From positions 1 to 14,024 of the forward strand of contig JAMOSL010000053.1 in NCBI GenBank assembly GCA_027063105.1: 14,024 nt of DNA, read 5' to 3'. The notes below the pieces were generated by a model. The model did not search any database and was not told the DNA's origin. It saw nothing but the letters and a program-made list of their open reading frames with translations. Positions 1-6,442 of the stretch are shown piece after piece (position 1 is the first letter of the stretch; every line of letters begins with the position of its first letter). The position numbers were made by a program, and so were the translations under genes. This DNA comes from Campylobacteraceae bacterium. GTDB lineage: Bacteria; Campylobacterota; Campylobacteria; Campylobacterales; Sulfurovaceae.

Positions 1-156
1 CAAAATGAAATTTTAACTATTGATGATTATGTTAAATTTATTGTTAACAGCTTTCAATATAAATTTCCAGACACAGAACTCTCGAAAAAATTAGGTATCT
101 CACGAAAGAGTTTGTGGGAGAAAAGGAAAAAATATGGAATATTCAAACAAAAATAG
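1..156 (+). CDS. Response regulator, C-terminal Fis-type HTH (5' truncated)
   Basis: The window opens inside this gene; 51 C-terminal residues are visible, ending at a TAG stop at 154-156. The last 40 or so residues form a Fis-type helix-turn-helix: an acidic helix (IDDYVKFIV), then ELSKKLGISRKSLWEKRKKYGI, where the LGISRKSLWEKRKK core is the typical DNA-recognition helix of the HTH_8 (Fis) family. Such tails end NtrC-type sigma-54 activators and also some short response regulators, so the missing part is probably a receiver domain with or without an AAA+ domain. The next gene starts inside this one (23-base overlap), which points to one transcript and coupled translation. In C. jejuni a two-component regulator (Cj1608, from memory) precedes the Sat-like gene, and this is probably its counterpart. 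What it controls cannot be seen. Confidence 0.75.
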   Translation, partial: QNEILTIDDYVKFIVNSFQYKFPDTELSKKLGISRKSLWEKRKKYGIFKQK

Positions 157-1324
157 ACCAATATATATAGATACAGAAGCACTATCAACTTTAGCATTAG
201 TTCAAGAGGGATTAATTTATCCAGTAACCAAACTTATGAATAAGAAAACTGCTGAAGAGGTTGATAGGACTCAACTATATAAAGGATTTCCATATCCTTT
301 TGCTTTTGTATTGGCTCCAAAAGGTAAACAAAATCGGATTACTTTAACCACTGTAGAAGAGGGTGAAGTTTTAGATTTAGTTATTAGAGGTAAAAAAGTT
401 GGAGAGATTATTGTTGATGAGATTTTTGAGATTGACCCAAAAAAAAGGGTTGAGATAATTTATGGTACAAGCGATACTGAACATCCTGGAGTAAAGAATA
501 CATTAGCTAGATTAGGTGATATTGCAGTTTCTGGAGAATATAAGGTTAATTATCCTGTTATAAAAGATAATATAGAACAAATCAATCAATTAATATCAAT
601 AACTGGAGCTAGAAAAATATCTGCTATGATGTTAGCAGGAAACCCATTTAATAGAGCTCATGAAAGAATGATTAGGCAAACTCTTAGTAATGCTGATATA
701 TTGGTTATATTTTTAAGAAAGCCTTTTAATACTGATGGCTTAAGATATGAGGTTAGGTACAATTCTTTGATTGCATTTATAGACAATTATCTTCCTCAAA
801 ACAGAGTTATTGTTGTTCCATTTGAGAATACTTATATTTTCGCTGGATATAATGAACTTGTTTTAGATGCACTTTTAGCGAAGAATTATGGTTGTAATGA
901 GTTAGTTATAGGTAGAAATCATGCAGGTCTTGGACTATATTATGATAAAAATAGATTAAATACTATATTTGATAGTTCCAAAGAGCTTAATATTGAAATT
1001 ACAACAGTTGATGAGTATGTATATTGTGATACTTGTAAAACTTTAGTAAGTAGAAGAACTTGTCCTCATGGACAACATCATCATACTCATTATCATTCTC
1101 CTACAATTATGAAGCTAATGCAAAGTGGTATAATACCACCATCAATATTAGTTAGAAAAGAAGTATCAGCTAGTATCTTAGCAGATTTATTTCCAAATAG
1201 ATTTAAAAATCTTCAAGAGATGCACTACTCTATTATGCCAGATTTAGGACTATTGGAGCAACCAAATGAAGAACATTTTTATATTAAACTATCTGAACTA
1301 TATCAGACTAGCTCATTGACATAA
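134..1324 (+). CDS. ATP sulfurylase (Sat)-like protein with altered active site
   Basis: 396 residues, the usual length of bacterial sulfate adenylyltransferase, and collinear with it: an N-terminal PUA-like domain (about 1-155, with EHPGVKNTLARLGD near 116-129), then the nucleotidyl-transferase domain and a zinc-binding loop. Family landmarks are LAGNPFNRAHE (167-177), YGCNELVIGRNHAGLG (252-267) and CxxC at 298/301 followed by CPH at 310-312 and a His-rich run. Canonical enzymes have QTRNPxHRAHE, GRDHAG and a C-terminal SGTxxR motif. Here Q, T, R and the first His are L, A, G and N, the Asp of GRDHAG is Asn, and the SGTxxR position reads SPTIMK. The fold and zinc site are kept but several ATP/sulfate contacts are gone, so activity as ATP sulfurylase is doubtful. 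The start is the ATG preceded by AAGGA six bases upstream. It is probably the counterpart of C. jejuni Cj1609. The family assignment is firm; the function is not. Confidence 0.85.
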   Translation: MEYSNKNRPIYIDTEALSTLALVQEGLIYPVTKLMNKKTAEEVDRTQLYKGFPYPFAFVLAPKGKQNRITLTTVEEGEVLDLVIRGKKVGEIIVDEIFEIDPKKRVEIIYGTSDTEHPGVKNTLARLGDIAVSGEYKVNYPVIKDNIEQINQLISITGARKISAMMLAGNPFNRAHERMIRQTLSNADILVIFLRKPFNTDGLRYEVRYNSLIAFIDNYLPQNRVIVVPFENTYIFAGYNELVLDALLAKNYGCNELVIGRNHAGLGLYYDKNRLNTIFDSSKELNIEITTVDEYVYCDTCKTLVSRRTCPHGQHHHTHYHSPTIMKLMQSGIIPPSILVRKEVSASILADLFPNRFKNLQEMHYSIMPDLGLLEQPNEEHFYIKLSELYQTSSLT

Positions 1325-1336
1325 TAAAGGATTATC

Positions 1337-1849
1337 TTGACTTTACAAAAACTTTTTCTAACTTTCTTTGGTTCAGGACTTAGCCCAAAAGCTCCTGGAA
1401 CAATGGGAACTTTAGCCTCTTTACCTTTTGGTATTCTTATTATACATACAATGGGTATTCAGACTCTATTTATGTTGACTTTGGCTATTACTATTATCGG
1501 TATATTTGAAATTAATAAGTATGAGAAAATAACAGGAATACATGACCAACAAGAGATTGTAATTGATGAGACAGCTGGAATTTGGCTTACGCTTATGATT
1601 TCCTATTCAACACTCTCAACACTATCTTTTAACTATGCAGAAGTTGTAACTGTAATACTTAGTTTTGCATCATTTAGACTATTTGATATATGGAAACCAT
1701 CGACAATAGGTGTTATAGATGAAAAAGTTGATGGTGGATTAGGTGTCATGGGAGATGATATATTAGCTGGTTTTGCAGGAGGATTTCTAACTGTTTTGAT
1801 TCTTTTAGGTATTGAAAAACTATACTTAAGTCTCTTTTTGATAAATTAG
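1337..1849 (+). CDS. pgpA: Phosphatidylglycerophosphatase A
   Basis: This inner-membrane enzyme dephosphorylates phosphatidylglycerol phosphate to phosphatidylglycerol. The 170-residue protein carries the PgpA signature in order: GSGLSPKAPGTMGTLASLP (12-30), IVIDETAG (74-81), FRLFDIWKP (113-121) and DGGLGVMGDDILAG (132-145). The acidic residues of the second and fourth motifs are the conserved metal and catalytic positions. Hydrophobic segments fall at about 29-57, 82-112 and 140-168. The start is TTG at 1337, supported by AAAGG at 1326-1330 six bases upstream and by alignment of the family N-terminus; there is no in-frame ATG before the signature. It begins 12 bases after the Sat-like gene. 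The pair is also adjacent in C. jejuni (Cj1609-Cj1610, from memory), so this is long-standing linkage rather than evidence of a shared pathway. Confidence 0.95.
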   Translation: MTLQKLFLTFFGSGLSPKAPGTMGTLASLPFGILIIHTMGIQTLFMLTLAITIIGIFEINKYEKITGIHDQQEIVIDETAGIWLTLMISYSTLSTLSFNYAEVVTVILSFASFRLFDIWKPSTIGVIDEKVDGGLGVMGDDILAGFAGGFLTVLILLGIEKLYLSLFLIN

Positions 1850-1872
1850 CTCAAAATAATAAAAGGTAACAT

Positions 1873-2574
1873 GTGTATAATCTTACAGATATTCAACTCT
1901 TCTCTAAACTATCAGATTATTATATAAATGATATAAAACAGAATTCAATTACAAGAAGTTATATAAAGGATAGTATTGTATTTTATGAAGGAGATAATAG
2001 TAAATATTTATATATTATTTTAGAAGGAACTATTAAATTATATAAAACTAATCCAAAAGGTACACAGATACAGATAAATAGGTTGGAAGCTCCAGCAATG
2101 GTTGGTGAATATGCCTGTTTTGAAAATCAGCCATTTCCTGCTACTTGTGAGTTTGTAACAAAGGGTAAAATGATGTTAGTTCATTTCGATTATATACATA
2201 ATAATCTTGATGATAAACAGTTTTCTTTAGAGTTAATAAAATCATTGACTTCTAAAATAATGGTATTATCTTCTTTGGTTCATAAAGAGACTATATATTC
2301 GTCTGAAGCCAAAGTTGCAAAGATGCTTATAGAGAATGTGGAAATCTTTACTAAGCTAAAATATAACGAGATAGCAGCTATTTTGAATTTAACTCCAGAA
2401 ACATTATCAAGGATATTTAAAAAACTCAAAAAAAAGAATATTATTGAGATGCGAAAAGGACATCATATTAAAATCAATAATTATGATGCCTTGGAAGATG
2501 CAATTGAGAGCAATAAAGTTAAAGATTGTACAGATTGTATATCTCATTTTAAAGCCTCTTTCAAGAAAGAATAA
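1873..2574 (+). CDS. Crp/Fnr-family transcriptional regulator
   Basis: The 233-residue protein has a cyclic-nucleotide-binding-like beta-barrel (about 8-110, with EGDNSKYLYIILEGTIKLYK around 39-58), a long dimerisation helix (about 113-145) and a Crp-type winged helix (about 146-205). The recognition helix is in NLTPETLSRIFKKLKKKN (172-189). The N-terminal Cys cluster of oxygen-sensing FNR is absent. There are only four cysteines: C82 and C92 in the barrel and a C219-x2-C222 pair in the 30-residue tail after the HTH. The effector is therefore unknown; a thiol, metal or haem signal is possible but not shown. The start is GTG at 1873, with AAAAGG six bases upstream; the ATG at 1871 is in another frame and stops quickly. 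It lies 23 bases after pgpA, probably in the same transcript, and converges on rpiB with only three bases between stop codons. Confidence 0.88.
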   Translation: MYNLTDIQLFSKLSDYYINDIKQNSITRSYIKDSIVFYEGDNSKYLYIILEGTIKLYKTNPKGTQIQINRLEAPAMVGEYACFENQPFPATCEFVTKGKMMLVHFDYIHNNLDDKQFSLELIKSLTSKIMVLSSLVHKETIYSSEAKVAKMLIENVEIFTKLKYNEIAAILNLTPETLSRIFKKLKKKNIIEMRKGHHIKINNYDALEDAIESNKVKDCTDCISHFKASFKKE

Positions 2575-2577
2575 AAA

Positions 2578-3030
2578 CTAGTCTAAGTTAGAACCCATTG
2601 AGCAATCTTCTATTTTAGATACTCTTCCTGCATGTCTTCCACCTTCAAAAGGTGTATCGCAGAAGGCATCTATCATATTTTCAATTACGCCTTTACCAAC
2701 AACTCTTTCACCAAAACATAATATATTTGCATTATTATGGGCTCTTGTCATTGAAGCAGTGTATGCATCATGACATAATGCAGCTCTTATTCCTTTTATT
2801 TTGTTTGCAGATATAGATATTCCAATACCTGTTCCACATATTAAAATTCCAAAGCTTCCATTATCTGATATTACACTATTTGCACACTTCTTTGCAAAAT
2901 CTGGATAATCTACTCTATCAGCAGAGTCTGGGCCTAAATCTATTATCTGATGACCCTTTGAAGTAACATAATCTTTAACAAACTCTTTGAGAGCATATCC
3001 TGCGTGGTCTGTTGCTATATAAAATTTCAT
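2578..3030 (-). CDS. rpiB: Ribose-5-phosphate isomerase B
   Basis: This cytoplasmic enzyme interconverts ribose 5-phosphate and ribulose 5-phosphate in the non-oxidative pentose phosphate pathway. The 150-residue protein matches the RpiB/LacAB family throughout: TDHAGYALKE near the N-terminus (D8, H9 for the phosphosugar), CGTGIGISISANK with catalytic Cys65, RAHNNANILCFGER with His98, and GGRHAGRVSKIE near the end. Cys65 and His98 stand at the same numbers as in the E. coli enzyme. I start at the ATG whose start codon occupies 3028-3030, which has AAGGA five bases upstream and gives the family N-terminus MKFYIATDHAG. The frame is open for 13 more codons upstream, but that extension would run into the preceding gene and is not conserved. 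It is the last gene of the folD operon, 14 bases after the M50 protease. Confidence 0.96.
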   Translation of the reverse strand: MKFYIATDHAGYALKEFVKDYVTSKGHQIIDLGPDSADRVDYPDFAKKCANSVISDNGSFGILICGTGIGISISANKIKGIRAALCHDAYTASMTRAHNNANILCFGERVVGKGVIENMIDAFCDTPFEGGRHAGRVSKIEDCSMGSNLD

Positions 3031-3044
3031 AAAATTCCTTGAAT

Positions 3045-3689
3045 TTAAATTAAAAATTGAATAATCCAAGATATTGGACTAAACAAAAAATCTTTTATTG
3101 GTGTTACTAAGATTATTATTATAAAAATCATACCATATGGATATATTTTATCGTAAAATTTTACAATATTATCCCATCTCCATCCCATTGCTAAGTATCT
3201 TACAGCATTTGCACCATCTAATGGTGGTACTGGGATAAGATTAAACACAGCTAGTAATACATTAATAATAATACTCTGAAACACAAGCATAGTAAAAAAT
3301 GCTTCAGTCATAGATTTAGGTTCTACTAACATAGGTAAAATTGATGCAAAAATTCCAGCTAATGCCAGATTATATGTAATTCCAGCCAATGCTACAGCTA
3401 CTGCTCCATTTGTTCCACCATTTTTTAAAACAGTAGGCATATAGACAGGGACAGGTTTTGCCCACCCAAACAGAAAAGGAGCTCCACTGAAATACAATAG
3501 AGCAGGTACAGCAATAGAACCTACTGGGTCTATGTGAACTATTGGATTAATACTAAGTCTACCTTGGCTTTTTGCTGTATTATCACCATATTTATATGCT
3601 ACCCAACCATGCATAATTTCGTGACCTATTATAGCTATAGCTAAAGCTATAATTATTGCTGTTACTTTTAATATTTCTACGGTTTCCAT
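3045..3689 (-). CDS. Site-2 protease (M50) family membrane metalloprotease
   Basis: The 214-residue protein is strongly hydrophobic, with about five or six membrane segments. The zinc-site HExxH reads HEIMH at 23-27 inside the first segment, and the third ligand lies in NLIPVPPLDG (150-159, D159). GWAKPVPV (75-82) is also typical of this compact branch, which has no PDZ domain. Such proteases cut substrates within or near the membrane; the substrate here is unknown. The catalytic set (H23, E24, H27, D159) is complete. The start is the ATG at 3687-3689, with a GAGAG stretch just upstream. It sits 11 bases after lepB and 14 before rpiB. Being next to signal peptidase I is suggestive, since site-2 proteases can clear remnant signal peptides, but here that is only an inference from position. 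Confidence 0.92.
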   Translation of the reverse strand: METVEILKVTAIIIALAIAIIGHEIMHGWVAYKYGDNTAKSQGRLSINPIVHIDPVGSIAVPALLYFSGAPFLFGWAKPVPVYMPTVLKNGGTNGAVAVALAGITYNLALAGIFASILPMLVEPKSMTEAFFTMLVFQSIIINVLLAVFNLIPVPPLDGANAVRYLAMGWRWDNIVKFYDKIYPYGMIFIIIILVTPIKDFLFSPISWIIQFLI

Positions 3690-3700
3690 TATCTACTCTC

Positions 3701-4678
3701 TTATTGTATTGGTTTTTCTAGTTCTAATGAGTTAATTTGTCTTCCCATTCTTCCCCAGCGAATACTATATCTCTCTTTATCCCATAATGCTTCACATTCT
3801 TTAGAGTCAATTTTAATATCTTGACAAATTCTTTTAAGTCCAGCATTATCTCTTCCAGAACCAAATTCATCATCACCTTTTAACATTTTTTCATAACTTC
3901 TATGTTCAATACTAAAATATATTAGCCAAGGTTTTCCAACAACCAATTTATATGGAACAGAACCCCAGAAACGGCTATCATTAGAGTTATCTCTATTATC
4001 TCCAACCATATAAAAATGATTATCTTCTATCTTTTTATATAAAGCATTAATTGGACGGCTATTTATTGTATATATGGGAGCTTCCAAACCATTAATATAG
4101 ATAGGAGACATATCAATATTTTTATCATAAGAGAAGTAACTTAATAGTGCTTCAAATATATTTCCTCCACTCTCTGGAACATACTGAATACCTGCATATT
4201 TACTCATATATGGATTTTCTACCCATAATTTATCTCTTATAGACTTTATTTTCTCTTTAGGATAATTTGCTTTGATATAATCATCCCCTTCATAGAAATG
4301 TATCAGAAGTTTTTTATCAAGATATATAACCTCATCTCCACCAACAGCAATACATCTTTTTACATAATGGATTTTATTGTTTTTTGGGTATCTAAATATA
4401 ACAATATCTTCTCTTTTTGGTTTATTACCTTCTATTAAATGTCCATTATCAAAAATATCAGGCATAATTGGAACTTCTACCCAAGGCAGATGAGGTATAG
4501 GTATTCCATAACTATATTTTTTTGCAAATAGAAAATCTCCTATTAATAAACTTCTTTTCATTGAACCACTAGGAATTACAAATGATTGAGCTACAAAAAA
4601 TATTAAAAATAGGACTATTATTATCGTACCTGTCCATGAACTTGAAAAATCATATAGTTTATTTAAGAATTTTTTCAT
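3701..4678 (-). CDS. lepB: Signal peptidase I
   Basis: This membrane-bound serine protease removes signal peptides from exported proteins. The 325-residue protein has an N-terminal membrane anchor (about 17-34) followed by the box B motif VIPSGSM with catalytic Ser39. Box C is HYVKRCIAVGGDEV with general-base Lys107, and box E is GDNRDNSNDSRFWG (226-239). The 120 residues between Lys107 and box E are similar to the distance in E. coli LepB, so the large periplasmic domain is present. About 65 residues follow the last beta strand and end SIRWGRMGRQI, a basic tail of unknown role. Only one transmembrane anchor is seen, against two in E. coli. The start codon overlaps the folD stop in an ATGA arrangement, so translation is probably coupled. 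folD-lepB adjacency is also seen in C. jejuni (from memory). Confidence 0.95.
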   Translation of the reverse strand: MKKFLNKLYDFSSSWTGTIIIVLFLIFFVAQSFVIPSGSMKRSLLIGDFLFAKKYSYGIPIPHLPWVEVPIMPDIFDNGHLIEGNKPKREDIVIFRYPKNNKIHYVKRCIAVGGDEVIYLDKKLLIHFYEGDDYIKANYPKEKIKSIRDKLWVENPYMSKYAGIQYVPESGGNIFEALLSYFSYDKNIDMSPIYINGLEAPIYTINSRPINALYKKIEDNHFYMVGDNRDNSNDSRFWGSVPYKLVVGKPWLIYFSIEHRSYEKMLKGDDEFGSGRDNAGLKRICQDIKIDSKECEALWDKERYSIRWGRMGRQINSLELEKPIQ

Positions 4679-5523
4679 ACATCTCTTCTTTGTGCTGATT
4701 TTAGAGTATTTGCTAGTAGCATAGCTATTGTCATTGGTCCAACCCCACCTGGTACAGGAGTTATATAACTACATTTTTTACTAACATTTTCAAAATCAAC
4801 GTCCCCAACCAATGAACCATCAGCTATTCTATTTATTCCAATATCAATAATGATAGCACCATCTTTTATCATATCTTCTTTTATTAATGCAGGAACACCT
4901 ACACCAACAACAATTATATCAGCTTTTAGAGTATGAGATTTCAAATCTTGCGTATATATATGTGTAACTGTGACTGTAGCATTTGCATTTAGAAGTAGAC
5001 TAGCCATTGGTTTACCAACTATATTACTAGCACCAACAACACATATATTTTTACCTTCCAGTTCAATATTATAAGCTTCAAACATTTTCATAACGCCTAA
5101 AGGTGTACATGCTACAAAACTATCAAGTCCTGTAACTAATCTTCCAACATTATATGCATGAAATCCGTCAACATCTTTTTTAGGGTCAATTACTTCTAAT
5201 ATTTTATCTGTATCAATATGTAATGGAAGAGGCAGCTGTACTAGTATCCCATCTATTCTTGGATTATCATTCATCATCTGAATAGTTCCTATAATTTCGT
5301 CTTGGCTAATACTATCTGGCATATTGTGTGTAATAGAATAAAAACCAACTTTTTCACAAGCTTTTGCTTTCATTCTTACATAAGCATGACTAGCAGGGTC
5401 ATCACCTATTAAAATAACAGCTAATCCTGGGACAATATTCTGAACCTGTTTTAACTCCTCAACCTCATCTGCTACCTGCTCTTGAACTTTATTTGCTAGA
5501 GATTTTCCATCAATTAATTGCAT
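4675..5523 (-). CDS. folD: Methylenetetrahydrofolate dehydrogenase / methenyltetrahydrofolate cyclohydrolase
   Basis: This bifunctional cytoplasmic enzyme interconverts 5,10-methylene-, 5,10-methenyl- and 10-formyl-tetrahydrofolate, normally with NADP. Its length of 282 residues is standard. The catalytic motif YVRMKAKACEKVGF places Tyr48 and Lys52 correctly. DGILVQLPLP (91-100), KKDVDGFHAYNVG (115-127) and CTPLGV (139-144) line the folate site. VVGASNIVGKPMA (162-174) is the nucleotide-binding turn, and TPVPGGVGPMT (255-265) closes the domain. The start ATG has GAGGA six bases upstream. It is the first gene of a minus-strand operon with lepB, the M50 protease and rpiB. It shares one-carbon metabolism with glyA elsewhere in the window, which supplies its methylene-THF substrate. 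Confidence 0.97.
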   Translation of the reverse strand: MQLIDGKSLANKVQEQVADEVEELKQVQNIVPGLAVILIGDDPASHAYVRMKAKACEKVGFYSITHNMPDSISQDEIIGTIQMMNDNPRIDGILVQLPLPLHIDTDKILEVIDPKKDVDGFHAYNVGRLVTGLDSFVACTPLGVMKMFEAYNIELEGKNICVVGASNIVGKPMASLLLNANATVTVTHIYTQDLKSHTLKADIIVVGVGVPALIKEDMIKDGAIIIDIGINRIADGSLVGDVDFENVSKKCSYITPVPGGVGPMTIAMLLANTLKSAQRRDV

Positions 5524-5553
5524 TTAACATCCTCTACTTGATAATTTTTTGGT

Positions 5554-5559
5554 ATTATA
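5554..5559 (-). promoter_or_regulatory. Candidate -10 element for the folD operon
   Basis: The minus strand reads GATATAATACC here, a perfect TATAAT about 31 bases before the folD start codon, which would give a leader of about 24 bases including the GAGGA ribosome site. No -35 box is evident; Campylobacterota sigma-70 promoters often lack one. The region between folD and the divergent cytochrome gene is only 61 bases, so both promoters must be squeezed into it or overlap the coding ends. Confidence 0.5.
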
Positions 5560-5584
5560 TCGTAATTAATTAAGGAGGATATAT

Positions 5585-5917
5585 TTGAATTTTTATAAAT
5601 TAATATTTTTATTACCTTTATGCTTAACTGGAGAGAGTGATTTTATTACAGATTTAGAGTATGGAGAGATGTTATATAATAATCCAAGAGGGGTTAGTTG
5701 TGCATCATGCCATGGAAAAAATGGAGAAGGTAAGGATATTGTAGATTATATAAATAAAGATGATAAATTGGTTGTAATAAGAGGAATAGATATCAGATAT
5801 AAAAGTTTTGATAATATAAAAAAAACAGTAGCCCGAAACCATCCAATTATGCCAAAATATTATTTAACTGATGAAGAGGTGAAAGCCATATATGACTACC
5901 TATCATCAAAAGAATAA
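5585..5917 (+). CDS. Small periplasmic monoheme cytochrome c
   Basis: The 110-residue protein has a short N-terminal export signal (MNFYKLIFLLPLCL). A haem-attachment motif CASCH (39-43) lies inside GVSCASCHGKNGEG, typical of class I cytochromes c. The likely distal ligand is Met89 in NHPIMPKYYLT, followed by the usual C-terminal helix (DEEVKAIYDYLSSK). It is thus a single-domain electron carrier of the periplasm; the partner oxidase or reductase cannot be told from the sequence. Start choice: TTG at 5585, five bases after the near-perfect ribosome site AAGGAGGA (5572-5579). No ATG lies upstream of the signal peptide in frame, and the first internal Met (residue 29) would remove it. It is transcribed divergently from folD and ends one base before the stop codon of the convergent lipoprotein gene. 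Confidence 0.9.
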   Translation: MNFYKLIFLLPLCLTGESDFITDLEYGEMLYNNPRGVSCASCHGKNGEGKDIVDYINKDDKLVVIRGIDIRYKSFDNIKKTVARNHPIMPKYYLTDEEVKAIYDYLSSKE

Positions 5918-5918
5918 A

Positions 5919-6332
5919 TTATTTAGATAAAACGCTAGATGCTATAAAATAAAACTCATAATCTTTATTAGGATATTTTGAAATACCATCATTGATAAAT
6001 ACATCTTTAGTCATCTCACCAGACCATAATTTATATATATTATCTGTAAACCATTTTCGATTATCAATAGGTTTATTAAGTTTTATTTTTGTATACTTGG
6101 AATTATTTTTAACATCATTTTTAATTCCATTCATAGCTTTGGAAAATGCTTTTGTCTTCTCATCTTCACTCATTTGAGATATTTTACTTTTTCTTATCTC
6201 TGTTGTATTTAAGTTTTGTTGAACTTCTTGTTTTTCAGGTACTTTTGGACCTTTATTAGTACAACCACTCATCGCTAACCCTAAAACTACAAAAAGAGTT
6301 ATCGTTAAGAATTTCTTACTTATATTTCTCAT
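5919..6332 (-). CDS. Small lipoprotein of unknown function
   Basis: The 137-residue protein starts MRNISKKFLTITLFVVLG and runs into LAMSGC, a lipoprotein signal with the acylated Cys at residue 24 (the -3 position is Met, slightly off consensus). A Lys/Gln/Asn-rich linker follows, then a charged, mostly helical region (SQMSEDEKTKAFSKAMNGI) and a C-terminal part with WFTDNIYKLWSGE and KDYEFYFIASSVLSK. I do not recognise a named domain. The ATG chosen (start codon 6330-6332) has AAAGGA five bases upstream and gives a proper signal peptide; the frame is open for 15 further codons, which would bury the signal. It converges on the cytochrome gene with one base between stops and diverges from the SYLF gene. 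Membrane anchoring is well supported; the function is unknown. Confidence 0.85.
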   Translation of the reverse strand: MRNISKKFLTITLFVVLGLAMSGCTNKGPKVPEKQEVQQNLNTTEIRKSKISQMSEDEKTKAFSKAMNGIKNDVKNNSKYTKIKLNKPIDNRKWFTDNIYKLWSGEMTKDVFINDGISKYPNKDYEFYFIASSVLSK

Positions 6333-6361
6333 ATTTTTCCTTTGAATATATTTGATTAGAA

Positions 6362-6370
6362 AGTATAACA
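6362..6370 (-). promoter_or_regulatory. Candidate extended -10 for the lipoprotein gene
   Basis: On the minus strand the bases read TGTTATACT, an extended -10 (TGn plus TATACT), ending about 30 bases before the lipoprotein ATG. This leaves a leader of about 23 bases containing AAAGGA. No -35 box is clear. Confidence 0.45.
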
Positions 6371-6408
6371 TAGTCAATATAAAACTTATGATTTAAGCTT
6401 GAATTGGT

Positions 6409-6414
6409 TAGAAT
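6409..6414 (+). promoter_or_regulatory. Weak candidate -10 for the SYLF gene
   Basis: The sequence TAGAAT lies 28 bases before the SYLF start codon, with a poor -35-like TTATGA (6386-6391) 17 bases upstream. It is the best match in the 110-base divergent region on this strand, but the AT-rich background makes it uncertain. Confidence 0.3.
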
Positions 6415-6417
6415 GTT

Positions 6418-6434
6418 TTTAATTTTAAATTAAA
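6418..6434. repeat. 17-base perfect palindrome in the SYLF leader
   Basis: TTTAATTT and AAATTAAA are exact inverted arms around one T, and the second arm runs into the ribosome site AAAGGA (6432-6436). Every pair would be A-U, so an RNA hairpin would be weak. A DNA-binding site is the other possibility. In DNA this AT-rich, chance is a real explanation. Confidence 0.4.
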
Positions 6435-6442
6435 GGATTAAT

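Noticed and set aside
2557..2570. TCTTTC-AA-GAAAGA inverted repeat at the end of the Crp/Fnr gene as a terminator
   Set aside because: The loop would be two bases, the stem is AT-rich and lies inside the coding sequence, and no run of T follows on either strand.
3031..3069. Thirteen-residue N-terminal extension of RpiB
   Set aside because: The internal ATG has a good ribosome site and gives the conserved N-terminus; the extension would overlap the protease gene's end.
3701..4678. Long spacing between catalytic Lys and box E in LepB as a novel insertion
   Set aside because: The distance (about 120 residues) is close to that of E. coli LepB, so it is the ordinary large periplasmic domain.
5992..6177. 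Plus-strand 61-codon open frame
   Set aside because: It is a shadow inside the lipoprotein gene, with no ribosome site and no recognisable protein features.
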